A stretch of 64,000 bases of DNA from UBA4246 sp045113695 (GTDB taxonomy: Bacteria; Bacillota; Clostridia; Christensenellales; Aristaeellaceae), in NCBI GenBank assembly GCA_045113695.1, contig JBGUJG010000102.1, positions 62,001 through 126,000 of the forward strand. The letters run 5' to 3'. The notes below the pieces were generated by a model, which worked only from the letters and a program-made list of their open reading frames with translations, searched no databases and was not told the DNA's origin. A program made the position numbers and the translations under genes. Of the stretch, positions 25,325 to 33,013 are shown in pieces. Every line of letters starts with the position of its first letter. Position 1 is the first letter of the stretch.

Positions 25325-26529
25325 CTGACAGATTATTGCAACAATTTATCAATAGCCATAACTACGACATTAGGGTTTCTGGAAATGGCCGATGGATTGA
25401 TCAAAAGTGCGCTTTTGATACTGTGTGTTTTGTAGCGGACTGTATAGTTGATTACCTTCGTGATGGAGGTACTCAACCTTTTGAGTCTCCGCAAATATGG
25501 CATAGACAGTACTCAATCGATAATGTAATGAGATTGTTCAGCAAGCCCGATCCCACAACAAGATCAACGCTTGATGAATATAATAAGTTTTTTCGACAAC
25601 CCTTAAAAATGTTGTCGGCAGCTGGCGTATTGTCTGAAGAAAAAGTAGGTAGCACCATAGAATTCTATGTGGAAAACATAGATGTGTTAGAGTATATAGC
25701 GTTACGAGAACGTAATGCGTTGGATTTCATATGCCTGTATATTGAAAAAACACTTGTTGACAGCGGCTTGTGGGATGGCTTTGCCTCCTTCTTCGATATG
25801 CAGACCCCTGACTGGTATGAAGAAGTGAAATCAAGATTCGAACAGTTCTGCATCCTATACACTCCTATTAATACAAGAGTTGAAGCTGATCGGATCTTTA
25901 TCAAAGTCCTAAACCAATTAGCATTTAAGTACCACAAGAGAGGAACTATCCGAGGTCGGCTCTCACCTAATATCATTAACTTATCTGATATTGTTTACAA
26001 CAAAACAAATTGGTATGATGACCTGACTGGGAAAGATAAGAACGTAGCGAGAGGAGACTATAGTGGTCTTGTGCCTAATGATGATACTTACGATTACCAG
26101 GTTACAAGAGCAATGAAGAATCTCCGTTATTTCATTGATACTTATTATGACGGTGAACCTGAAGTGAGAGACCGATTCTCTGTTGGACATAAGGCATCAG
26201 CCCTGCATCACATTTTCCCAAGAAGTCAATTCCCGGAGTTGGCTATGTATTATGAAAACCTGATCGCCTTGACGACTGCGCAACATATGCAAGAAGCCCA
26301 CCCTGGTGGAAATACTCGCAGAATTGACACCGGCTTTCAATACACATGCCTAATTGCGAAAACCGACAGCATAAGGAGAAATTTACTGGGTTTGGATCGT
26401 GTGCCTGTTATGTACACGTTTGATGATTTTATGTTTGTTTTGAACACAGGTCTATCAACGGATTATTTTTCACATATTCCTGATCTGGATTTCAATGCGG
26501 TACTTCAAGGCATTGAAATGAACTTCTAA
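25321..26529 (+). CDS. HNH-type restriction endonuclease
   Basis: 402 aa, starts inside the methyltransferase stop codon. The C-terminal third carries an HNH nuclease core: ALHHIFPRSQFPEL near 294, Asn in YYENLIALTTAQH near 310 and the final His in MQEAHPGG near 324. The N-terminal 250 residues have no recognised domain and are probably the DNA-recognition part. Coupling to a fused C5/N6A methyltransferase makes it the restriction enzyme of a type II-like system. Target sequence cannot be read from the DNA. Confidence 0.82.
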   Translation: MTDRLLQQFINSHNYDIRVSGNGRWIDQKCAFDTVCFVADCIVDYLRDGGTQPFESPQIWHRQYSIDNVMRLFSKPDPTTRSTLDEYNKFFRQPLKMLSAAGVLSEEKVGSTIEFYVENIDVLEYIALRERNALDFICLYIEKTLVDSGLWDGFASFFDMQTPDWYEEVKSRFEQFCILYTPINTRVEADRIFIKVLNQLAFKYHKRGTIRGRLSPNIINLSDIVYNKTNWYDDLTGKDKNVARGDYSGLVPNDDTYDYQVTRAMKNLRYFIDTYYDGEPEVRDRFSVGHKASALHHIFPRSQFPELAMYYENLIALTTAQHMQEAHPGGNTRRIDTGFQYTCLIAKTDSIRRNLLGLDRVPVMYTFDDFMFVLNTGLSTDYFSHIPDLDFNAVLQGIEMNF

Positions 26530-26607
26530 ACGCATAAGTAGAGAGTACTGCCGTTCGACTGAAGAAGTACAAATACCTTTATATTCAACATCTTGAGGAA
26601 CTATCCT

Positions 26608-27591
26608 ATGCAAGACCAGAGCCGTATTCTCCTAATCCTAAAATACCTCTATGAGAACACTGACTCGGAACACCAAGTCTCCACCAGAGACATCAAGAAG
26701 ATGCTGGTGGAGAGAGGAATCCCAGAGCCGGTAAGTCGGACGATAGACTCCGACATCGAACTGCTGATTGCCGCGGGGCATGATGTACAGCGTACCCACG
26801 TCAACGGCAAGCCAGCTTGCTACCATATAGGTGAGCGCGATCTCGATACGGTCGAGCTGAAGGTGCTGATTGACGCGGTAGCCGCATCCCGCTTCATCAA
26901 TATCGAGAAGAGCAAACAGATCATCAGCCACCTCGCCTCCATGGCCAGCCCGATAGCAAGGCCGCATTTGGAAAGCGAACTGGAGCACGTGCAGTCTATC
27001 AAGCACGCCGTTGGTCGAACGCTCTACAACGCTGACACCATTTTCCGCGCAATCGTTGCAAAGAAAAAGGTGCAGTTCGTCTTGTATGAGTACACCGCAC
27101 CGGCTAAGGAACTGAAACCGCATCGTGGTGGGAAGATCTATGTCGTTTCACCCTACGCTACAATCTGGGCGAATGATCGCTATTACTTGGTAGCCCACGA
27201 GGAAGATCGGAACATCATCATCACGCCCCGCATGGATCACATCCGCAAGGCAAGAGTGCTTGATGAGGATATCCTCCCTCCGCCGGATGGCTTCGATATC
27301 GGATACTACTATTCCAGCGCGTATAAGATGTATGGCGGACCGGAGATGGACGTTACCCTGGAGTGCGAGAATGATCTGATCGGCCACTTCATCGACCGCT
27401 TTGGACTGGATTTCGAGTGCGTCCCCGTGTCTGACCACTCATTCCAGGCGACCGTCAAGGCCTGTGTGGGCAGCACCTTCTTCGGCTGGCTCGTCCAGTA
27501 TGGAGGGAGGATTGTTCTCAAAGGCCCAGACGATGCCGTTTCACTTTACCGGGAACACCTCGATAAAGTTCTCCGGGGACAGGGAATTTGA
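26608..27591 (+). CDS. WYL-domain transcriptional regulator
   Basis: 327 aa from ATG 26608; GAGGAA lies 10 nt upstream and an in-frame TTG at 26593 overlaps it. N-terminal winged HTH (RILLILKYLYENTD...VSTRDIKKMLVERG...SRTIDSDIELLI). The WYL-type domain is seen around residues 140-205 (VQFVLYEY... IYVVSPYATIWANDRYYLVAHEE) and a C-terminal extension follows. Such proteins sense nucleic acid ligands and often regulate phage-defence loci. It follows the HNH gene by 78 nt and ends at a terminator, so it may belong to the R-M island. Confidence 0.85.
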   Translation: MQDQSRILLILKYLYENTDSEHQVSTRDIKKMLVERGIPEPVSRTIDSDIELLIAAGHDVQRTHVNGKPACYHIGERDLDTVELKVLIDAVAASRFINIEKSKQIISHLASMASPIARPHLESELEHVQSIKHAVGRTLYNADTIFRAIVAKKKVQFVLYEYTAPAKELKPHRGGKIYVVSPYATIWANDRYYLVAHEEDRNIIITPRMDHIRKARVLDEDILPPPDGFDIGYYYSSAYKMYGGPEMDVTLECENDLIGHFIDRFGLDFECVPVSDHSFQATVKACVGSTFFGWLVQYGGRIVLKGPDDAVSLYREHLDKVLRGQGI

Positions 27592-27601
27592 CATTATTTG
27601 T

Positions 27602-27650
27602 AAAATGCTCTGACCGGTACATTCAGGTGTATCGGTCAGAGCATTTTTTC
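27602..27650 (+). terminator. Rho-independent terminator
   Basis: AATGCTCTGACCG...CGGTCAGAGCATT, about 13-bp stem, followed by TTTTTC. It closes the R-M/WYL unit and, read in reverse, is also A/T-flanked, so may work both ways. Confidence 0.85.
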
Positions 27651-27652
27651 TA

Positions 27653-27705
27653 TTGCATTTTTCTTGTGGCCGTATTATAATATGAATCGCTAACAGAGTG
27701 TTAGC
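27653..27705 (+). promoter_or_regulatory. LexA-like repressor promoter with operator
   Basis: TTGCAT (27653), 17-nt spacer, TATAAT (27676-27681). Just downstream, 27689-27705 is the perfect palindrome GCTAACAGAGTGTTAGC (7-bp arms, 3-bp centre). Placed at the transcription start of the repressor gene, it is a probable autoregulatory operator. Confidence 0.75.
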
Positions 27706-27725
27706 TTTTGAACAGGAGGTGCCAT

Positions 27726-28334
27726 ATGCAACGCAAGAACCCTGAGACCATGGAGAAGATTAAAGACTTCGCCCTGGCGTATTATCGGGAGCGGAACAGG
27801 ATGCCCAGCATCCGCACGATCGCCGATGGCATCGGTCTCAACCCCTGTTCTGTCCAGAAGTATCTGGTAGAGATGGACAAGCGCGGCATGATCGACTATG
27901 ACGGCGGCATCACCAGCATCCACTCCGCCAATGCCAGCACCGAGGTCAAGTCGACCTACAACGCCGGCATCCTCGGCTCTATCGCTTGCGGTTTACCTGA
28001 GGATGTCACGGAAAGCGTGGAGGATTACATCCCCCTGCCAACCAGCCTCTTCGGAGATGGCGAACTCTACATCCTGCGCGCCAACGGAGAGTCAATGATC
28101 GAGGCTGGCATCGATGACGATGATCTGGTCGTCATCCGCAAGACCGAGGAAGCCAGCGATGGTGATATCGTGGTTGCGCTGGTGGACAATGAAGCCACGA
28201 CACTTAAGAGAATTTACCATGATGACGAGCGGCGCGTGATTCGTCTCCACCCTGAAAACAAAGGTATGAAGGACATTGTGGTTCGTTCCTGTCAGATTCA
28301 GGGTGTCGCCGTGGGCGTCATCAAGAGACTGTAA
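27726..28334 (+). CDS. LexA-like self-cleaving repressor
   Basis: 202 aa from ATG 27726 (AGGAGGTG upstream). The N-terminal winged HTH is LexA-like (MPSIRTIADGIGLNPCSVQKYLVEMDKRGMI). The S24 peptidase domain holds the cleavage region SIACGLP near 84-90 (Cys-Gly instead of Ala-Gly, as in many Clostridia), catalytic Ser in ANGESMIEAG near 122 and Lys in ATTLKRIY near 160. It may be the prophage SOS-responsive repressor or a LexA paralogue. The following gene-poor region may be under its control. Confidence 0.88.
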   Translation: MQRKNPETMEKIKDFALAYYRERNRMPSIRTIADGIGLNPCSVQKYLVEMDKRGMIDYDGGITSIHSANASTEVKSTYNAGILGSIACGLPEDVTESVEDYIPLPTSLFGDGELYILRANGESMIEAGIDDDDLVVIRKTEEASDGDIVVALVDNEATTLKRIYHDDERRVIRLHPENKGMKDIVVRSCQIQGVAVGVIKRL

Positions 28335-28512
28335 CTGCTGCTTCCCCTCGCCGGAAGGGATAATAACCGGCGCACCCCTGACGGGGTTCGGGTCCGTCAC
28401 GGGCAAGTCCAACCCGATAATCATCGTCAGAAAGGCTGGTGATGGCACAGTGGATCGGAAACAGTCGCTCTTGCCCCAGGGCGCGGAAACAAGACCCAGG
28501 AAGACGCTTCTC
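28335..28512. other. Leader region between lexA-like gene and next ORF
   Basis: 178 bp with no convincing start of its own. It contains CCGCCGG-type short hairpins (GCCGGAAGG...ACCGGCGC; CACCCCTGACGGGG). An in-frame GTG at 28450 could extend the next gene, but no ribosome-binding site supports it. Confidence 0.35.
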
Positions 28513-28653
28513 ATGGCTGGTGCCCAGGTATGCGAACTCGTCTGGAAGAACGATGTCGCGTACTGCGAATTCAGTAACCCGGATACTTCGCCGATTCAGG
28601 TGAAGGCGTCCACCTTACTCGACACATTGCGTAAAATGGTCAAAAATTCTTGA
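28513..28653 (+). CDS. Small conserved-looking protein, 46 aa
   Basis: MAGAQVCELVWKNDVAYCEF, then SNPDTSPIQVKASTLLDTLRKMVKNS. ATG 28513 follows AGGAAG by 9 nt. Codon use is typical of the region and the composition protein-like, but no family was recognised. The frame is open further upstream (to 28276), so the true start is uncertain. It precedes a zinc-ribbon gene by 18 nt. Confidence 0.5.
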   Translation: MAGAQVCELVWKNDVAYCEFSNPDTSPIQVKASTLLDTLRKMVKNS

Positions 28654-28671
28654 TCTCTGGGGAGGACAGCG

Positions 28672-28905
28672 ATGGAAAAAGAAAAGAGCAGTACTGTAGA
28701 AGAGCAGGATGAGACCCCGCTGGTATCGTTATACGCCACGTGTACGTGCTGCGGGAGACAGCTCGGTAAGTATGAACCGCCTTGCCGCAGACACACCATG
28801 ATCTGCCCGAAGTGCGGAGCGGAATTGTCAATCAGCGCTGAGTCGGGAAAGCTGCAGATCGCCTTGCTGGCAACAAGGCAGCTTCGTCATCCGGCAGGCA
28901 TATAA
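28672..28905 (+). CDS. Small zinc-ribbon protein, 77 aa
   Basis: Strong GGGGAGGA before ATG 28672. Central pattern CTCCGRQLGKYEPPCRRHTM followed by ICPKCGAELSI gives two Cys pairs able to bind zinc, with an acidic N-terminus and a basic C-terminus. It resembles small phage accessory zinc ribbons. It is the last gene before the 1.2-kb structured region. Confidence 0.65.
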   Translation: MEKEKSSTVEEQDETPLVSLYATCTCCGRQLGKYEPPCRRHTMICPKCGAELSISAESGKLQIALLATRQLRHPAGI

Positions 28906-29016
28906 ATATAGTTTTCGACCGGGATGGTAAGAGAGCCGAGCGCGCCGGAGAGCACGGAGGGCTCCATCCCAATCCCGAAGGTTTGCTGAAGGTCTGAAGC
29001 CGTCTGAGAGCGGCAG

Positions 29017-29085
29017 GAGCCCGGCAAATAGTGAGACCAAGCGATACAGGTATACCTGTATTGGCTGGCAGCTATTTGGCGGGCT
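29017..29085. repeat. Nested palindromes in the structured RNA region
   Basis: Outer arms GAGCCCGGCAAATAG (29017-29031) and CTATTTGGCGGGCTC (29071-29085) pair with one mismatch. Inside lies the perfect 18-bp palindrome ATACAGGTATACCTGTAT (29044-29061). Could be an RNA hairpin domain or a protein-binding DNA site. Confidence 0.7.
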
Positions 29086-29143
29086 CTATTTATTTTCTGC
29101 TCAGGTTATAAAAATTGCCGCTTTCAAGGCATAGGAATGTGGA

Positions 29144-29860
29144 GGAATTTTACGATGAAACCGTTTAGTTTTGCCGTTTTCGTGGGCTACCTGTGAGGGG
29201 GCATGCTCTTTTTCCCCGGATAGGAGAATTTTTTCGGTAAGACCGTCAAGTTTTGCCATTCCCGTGGGCTACCTGTGAGGGGCTTGTTCTTCTTCCTCAC
29301 ATACATGAGGGTTGCTCTTTTTCCCAAGTATATGAGAAGCCGCTCATAACAGCGGCGCATCTCCAGTAAAAATTTGGAGGAGCATTATAAAAATGGCTGT
29401 CTTGTGGGCGTAGGAAGGTGAGCGAAGGTACGAATCGGGGCGATTTCATTTGACTGAACCTTGGGAGGATGGCTGCACTGAAAATTTTCTTTCGATTTCT
29501 GTCGCTGCCTGTTGCCGGAAGGCCGATTTTCTTTGACTCCTCCTTGAGGGGGATCAATGCCAACGTCCGCATTCGGAATGAAAATTTTCTGACATTTATG
29601 GTGGATGTCTGTTGCGAAAAGCCGGATTTTCTTCGACTCCTCCGTGAGGGGGCGAAGATCGGCACGCAACACGAGCAAATTTTCTTCCACTTACAGCGGA
29701 TACCTATTGCCGAAAGGACGGTTTTCTGTGACTACCAGGTGAAAGGGTTCGTCCAAACAGGCATTTTTCTTCCAGTGAGTATTGGAAGCGTCCTTTTTGG
29801 CCATCTCCCGCGGCTACCCAATGAGGGGAAAGAAATTTCTTCTCCCAAGTTGCCAAAGCG
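29144..29860 (+). repeat. Tandem array of degenerate 80-100 bp hairpin units
   Basis: Units begin at about 29144, 29225, 29479, 29579, 29674 and 29760, with a diverged stretch at 29340-29478. Each has an AATTTT(C) box, about 30-40 nt later a (T)TGCC stem-loop (GCC-GGAA-GGC in one unit), then a second hairpin of type GRCTMCC-NNN-TGARGGG. CGTGGGCTACCTGTGAGGGG is identical at 29181-29200 and 29263-29282. The units at 29479 and 29579 are exactly 100 bp apart with no indel. Spacing and loops are kept while the sequence drifts, as expected for repeated RNA domains. Confidence 0.65.
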
Positions 29861-30146
29861 ACCGGAAATGTCCTGTGGTTAATGTCCGTAAGAGGATGAG
29901 AAAAAAGTTTCCAGACTTTTGTCAAAACGGCTCTCTCATCTCCAGTGGAAAGTGAAGGGACTACTCTCCAGACCGGAAAACCGCCCGGTTTGGCTACATA
30001 GCAAGTGAAGGGAGGCGGCGCAGATGCGCTTTGACCACGAGCCGAGATCCCCGAGTTAGGAAATTTCAAAAATCTCCGTCCAAACAAGTCCCATCCTTCT
30101 ATTGGGAACCGAGGACATTTGACTGCACGATAAGGAGGTGAAGAGC

Positions 30147-30299
30147 GTGAAAGAGGTAAGGAACGCCAATGACAAGCGCATCTGCGACATCAGCGAGGAT
30201 GGCAAAGTCATCGTGATTGAACGCAAAGGCTGCGTTACCCGCATTACCGCGAACCCCGATGGAACCCTGAACATCGCGAACGAACCCAAGGCTGCCTAA
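30147..30299 (+). CDS. Small conserved mobile-element protein, 50 aa
   Basis: GTG start at 30147 after AAGGAGGTG; stop TAA 30297. MKEVRNANDKRICDISEDGK, then VIVIERKGCVTRITANPDGTLNIANE. This beta-rich small protein resembles short proteins frequent in Clostridia phages and conjugative elements. No domain name is known to me. It follows the structured RNA region directly. Confidence 0.7.
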   Translation: MKEVRNANDKRICDISEDGKVIVIERKGCVTRITANPDGTLNIANEPKAA

Positions 30300-30315
30300 T
30301 TACACATAACACCAG

Positions 30316-30433
30316 GAAATCCGCCAGAGCGCTCGACGACAGTGCGGAATCCATGAAACCCGAGCACGGGTGAATTGGATTCTCGCTGCCGTCATTTTTC
30401 GCTCTCTGGCGGATGTCGGCTCTGGCGGATTTC
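30316..30433 (+). promoter_or_regulatory. Long hairpin leader with two competing 3' arms
   Basis: 30319-30329 pairs with CTCTGGCGGAT at 30404-30414; inside, 30335-30353 pairs with 30376-30393, and the apex is ACCCG-AGCA-CGGGT (30358-30371). A second copy of the 3' arm, CTCTGGCGGATTTC at 30420-30433, pairs perfectly over 14 nt with GAAATCCGCCAGAG (30316-30329). The two pairings exclude each other. It lies 35 nt before the start of the 248-aa gene, so it may be a regulatory switch or attenuator. Confidence 0.6.
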
Positions 30434-30468
30434 TCCAACAACGAGAAATTCAAAGGAGCTGACAAGCA

Positions 30469-31215
30469 ATGGCTAACTACGTACAGAAGAACCCCATCAC
30501 CGGTGAACTCGATTACTTCTTCCCGATGGAAATTACCGACCCGTCCGTTAAGGTCTACGCCCATACCTGCGGATTCGAGATTGACTGGGCGACCCTTGGT
30601 TATCGCCGCTTCCTGGCTGTTTACGTGCCCTGCAAGGAAAAGACGACCGGGCCTGATGGTCGTGAAGTCTTTCTCCCCACTCCGACCGAAGTCCAGCATG
30701 CCCGCTACCTCGAAATGATCAAAGACGAGATGAATGAGCAGGAGCGCGCCAAGCAGGACGGTCGCTGCATTATCCCCAATGGTCACGGTGGACTCAAGCA
30801 TTGCCCCTGCCGCATCAAGAATCCGGACTACGTTCCCGGTAGCGATCAGCCCAAGACGCTCGCCGTCAGCTGCCAGGGGTGCAAGTATGAGCCGTATCAT
30901 CAGGCTCATATCACCGTTCCGTTCTCCACCATGGACTATGTGAACGATGAGGGTGAGGTCACGCCCTATGAACCCGCATCTCCGAAAGGCTACATGGACG
31001 GCTATGACTACGAAAGGCTGGCTCGCCTCTTTATCGCCTACGTTCGTGAAAAGAATCCGCAGCTGGTGGAGCTTGCCGAGTTGATGGTTGATGGGTTCAG
31101 CAGGAGCGAAGCCGCCAGAAAGCTGAACATCCCTTCGACCACAGCGCAGAGCCGCAGGAAGAAGCTGGGTGAGCTTTACCTGGAGTTCCGCGCTAATCTG
31201 GCCACGATGGATTAA
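30469..31215 (+). CDS. HTH/sigma-like protein of unknown function, 248 aa
   Basis: ATG 30469 preceded by AAAGGAG. The N-terminal part has mixed alpha/beta sequence and a Cys-rich region (HCPCRIKNPDY... VSCQGCKYEPYHQAH) that may bind metal. The C-terminal 80 residues (YERLARLFIAYVREKNPQLVELAELMVDGFSRSEAARKLNIPSTTAQSRRKKLGELYLEF) end in a sigma region 4-like HTH. I recognise no named family; a transcription regulator is likely from the HTH. Expression may depend on the hairpin leader upstream. Ends before a strong terminator. Confidence 0.75.
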   Translation: MANYVQKNPITGELDYFFPMEITDPSVKVYAHTCGFEIDWATLGYRRFLAVYVPCKEKTTGPDGREVFLPTPTEVQHARYLEMIKDEMNEQERAKQDGRCIIPNGHGGLKHCPCRIKNPDYVPGSDQPKTLAVSCQGCKYEPYHQAHITVPFSTMDYVNDEGEVTPYEPASPKGYMDGYDYERLARLFIAYVREKNPQLVELAELMVDGFSRSEAARKLNIPSTTAQSRRKKLGELYLEFRANLATMD

Positions 31216-31227
31216 ATAGCTTATGAC

Positions 31228-31261
31228 ATCAGCCCGGAGTGATTCAAAGCTCCGGGCTGAT
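31228..31261 (+). terminator. Hairpin terminator
   Basis: ATCAGCCCGGAG, 10-nt loop, CTCCGGGCTGAT: perfect 12-bp stem, followed by TTCTAAT. Twelve bases after the stop of the HTH gene. Confidence 0.75.
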
Positions 31262-31409
31262 TCTAATACCTGCACATTGCATTGTATCGGTTTACTTTTT
31301 AACTTGCGATAATAGCCGTATGTGTTATAATTATCTGTAGACCGTAGCTTTGTAAAGCTGGTCGCTGTTAGCGCTTTATTGTCAGGCTCTCGAGGTGGTG
31401 ATACAGAGC

Positions 31410-32285
31410 GTGAGAAAAGCGATTCTTGCACTACTCGTTATGCTCTCGCTGATACCAGCCGCTGCAAAATGTGAATTGACTATTCACTTCTTGGACGTTG
31501 GTCAAGGCGATGCCGCCATCATTCTCTGCGATGGCGAATCTATGATTATAGATGGAGGCCCTTCAGCAGCATCAAGCTTTATATACTCGTATATCCGGAA
31601 TACGCTTGAATTAAGTTATGTTGACTATGTCATCGCAACGCATCCGCATGAAGACCACATTGGTGGAGTTGCGGCAGTGCTGAATGCAGTACCTGTAGAT
31701 TTGATTTTGACTCCTGTTGTGACATGGGATACGAGCGTCTTCGATGCTGTTGTTCGATACGCCGATCTACAAGGCGCACCTATGGTCGTACCGGAAACTG
31801 GAGATGTACTTCACCTCGGTGGGGCAACCGTCACCGTTTTGCATTGCTGGCCAGAGGCATGGGTGACCAATGACATGTCCATTGCAGTCAGAATCGACTA
31901 TGGAGAAACATCATTTATCTTCACAGGGGACGCCGAATCGATGGCAGAATACATGATGGTCGATACCGGTCTTCCGTTAAAAGCTGATGTGCTGAAGGTT
32001 GGGCATCATGGCAGCAGTTCTTCCAGCACCGAGGAATTTATCAGAATTGTCAACCCAACTTATGCCGTAATATCCTGCGGCAGAGGAAACTCATATGGTC
32101 ATCCTCATTCGGAGACAATGGCAACTCTGAAAGCCGCTGGAGCCGAAGTGTATAGAACGGATATGCAGGGAACTATTATCTGCACCAGCGATGGAAAGCA
32201 GATTTCGTTCACGACCGAACGGACACCAACCGGTGATCTTTATTCATCTCCCACCATTCAGGAGGAAATGTCTGATGCTGAATAG
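31410..32285 (+). CDS. Exported metallo-beta-lactamase-fold hydrolase (ComEC C-terminal type)
   Basis: 291 aa from GTG 31410 (AGGTGGTGAT box); GTG 31395 is an alternative. N-terminal signal peptide (RKAILALLVMLSLIPAAAKC). MBL motifs: FLDVGQGDAAII, IIDGGP, ATHPHEDHIGG, IFTGDAE and KVGHHGSSSSS, as in the DNase-like domain of ComEC and its stand-alone relatives. The His and Asp metal ligands are intact. Outside the cell it could cleave nucleic acids or phosphodiesters. It is in a cargo operon at the element's right end and overlaps the next gene. Confidence 0.85.
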   Translation: MRKAILALLVMLSLIPAAAKCELTIHFLDVGQGDAAIILCDGESMIIDGGPSAASSFIYSYIRNTLELSYVDYVIATHPHEDHIGGVAAVLNAVPVDLILTPVVTWDTSVFDAVVRYADLQGAPMVVPETGDVLHLGGATVTVLHCWPEAWVTNDMSIAVRIDYGETSFIFTGDAESMAEYMMVDTGLPLKADVLKVGHHGSSSSSTEEFIRIVNPTYAVISCGRGNSYGHPHSETMATLKAAGAEVYRTDMQGTIICTSDGKQISFTTERTPTGDLYSSPTIQEEMSDAE

Positions 32286-32937
32286 AATTCACATAAGGAA
32301 TCTACTGTGTTGTTTTCTGGCTCTGACCGTTCTCTTTTCTGTTTCGATAGTCTCTCAAGCAGATGACACGGTTTCAAGCTTCGAGCAGTCTGTACCATTT
32401 GGAGTTGCTCATAACGATAACGGCGAGGATATTCCAGTTTACCGAAAGCCTTCCACCTCGCGAGAGTCAGGCGTCCTGCATGATTATCAGATTTGCGCGA
32501 TCGTCTCAACGGAAAAGCTTGGTGGAACGACCTGGTACAGAGTCAATTATTTCGATGACACTGGCGCGGAGGTGTCAGGATATGTCATGGGTGAGGGCTT
32601 TTATCAGCTGACAGTTGCCGGACTTGTTTCCGTGGCCTCTGATCCAAATATTGTCGCTTATTTGCAAAGTTTCTCTGGAATGGATATGAGTTTGACTTTT
32701 GTCTCCCCGGACGAAACAGTCACCCGCTCGAATACCGCCGCATCAGCTGAAAGGCCGGCAGAAACCCCTGCTCCACAAACCGCGTCCTATGTACTCAATA
32801 CCCATACAATGAAATTCCATTTGCCTCATTGCCCAAGCGTAGATGACATCAAGCCGTCGAACCGTAAAGACTTTACTGGCACCAGAGAGGAAGTAATCAA
32901 CATGGGCTACAACCCGTGTGGACGATGCCATCCTTAA
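32275..32937 (+). CDS. Exported protein with SH3-like domain and C-terminal Cys/His module
   Basis: 220 aa from ATG 32275 (GGAGGAAAT upstream), overlapping the previous gene. Signal peptide at 1-35 (LLCCFLALTVLFSVSIVSQA). An SH3b-like domain spans about 40-120 (DIPVYRKPSTSRESGVLHDY...TWYRVNYFDDTGAEVSGYV). The C-terminus (YVLNTHTMKFHLPHCPSVDDI, KPSNRKDFTGTREEVINMGYNPCGRCHP) is the small Ada-like metal-binding module often linked to MBL/nuclease proteins. It probably partners the MBL protein at the cell surface. Confidence 0.8.
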   Translation: MLNRIHIRNLLCCFLALTVLFSVSIVSQADDTVSSFEQSVPFGVAHNDNGEDIPVYRKPSTSRESGVLHDYQICAIVSTEKLGGTTWYRVNYFDDTGAEVSGYVMGEGFYQLTVAGLVSVASDPNIVAYLQSFSGMDMSLTFVSPDETVTRSNTAASAERPAETPAPQTASYVLNTHTMKFHLPHCPSVDDIKPSNRKDFTGTREEVINMGYNPCGRCHP

Positions 32938-33013
32938 ATGCCGCACACGGTTACCCTCCGTTTCCTTCTCAACTTTCCCTTAGCAACAAACCCATACGGT
33001 AAAGGAGGATTTT

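Larger units (their letters stand above)
28906..30131 (+). ncRNA. Candidate large structured non-coding RNA
   Basis: About 1.2 kb with no protein-like frame on either strand between two rightward genes. The 5' part (28921-29085) has long-range stems: GGGATGG with CCATCCC (28921/28964), and a nested palindrome at 29017-29085. The middle (29144-29860) is a tandem array of degenerate 80-100 nt units. The 3' part (29890-30110) holds GATGAGA/TCTCATC (29894/29934) and CCGG-type hairpins. Size, phage setting and density of hairpins recall large ornate phage RNAs such as GOLLD and ROOL, but I cannot assign it to either. Promoter and exact ends are not defined; the strand is assumed from its neighbours. 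Confidence 0.5.

Noticed and set aside
29297..29690. Minus-strand frames of about 100-120 codons in the structured RNA region
   Set aside because: No ribosome-binding sites, no conserved motifs, and the repeated units fall in different frames with indels that ignore codon phase.
28906..30131. Diversity-generating retroelement, retron or tRNA cluster as explanation of the repeats
   Set aside because: No reverse transcriptase gene, no template/variable repeat pair with adenine-biased changes, and no cloverleaf with CCA-ready acceptor stem was found.
30244..31431. 395-codon minus-strand frame
   Set aside because: Antisense to the 248-aa HTH gene and its hairpin leader; composition unlike a protein.
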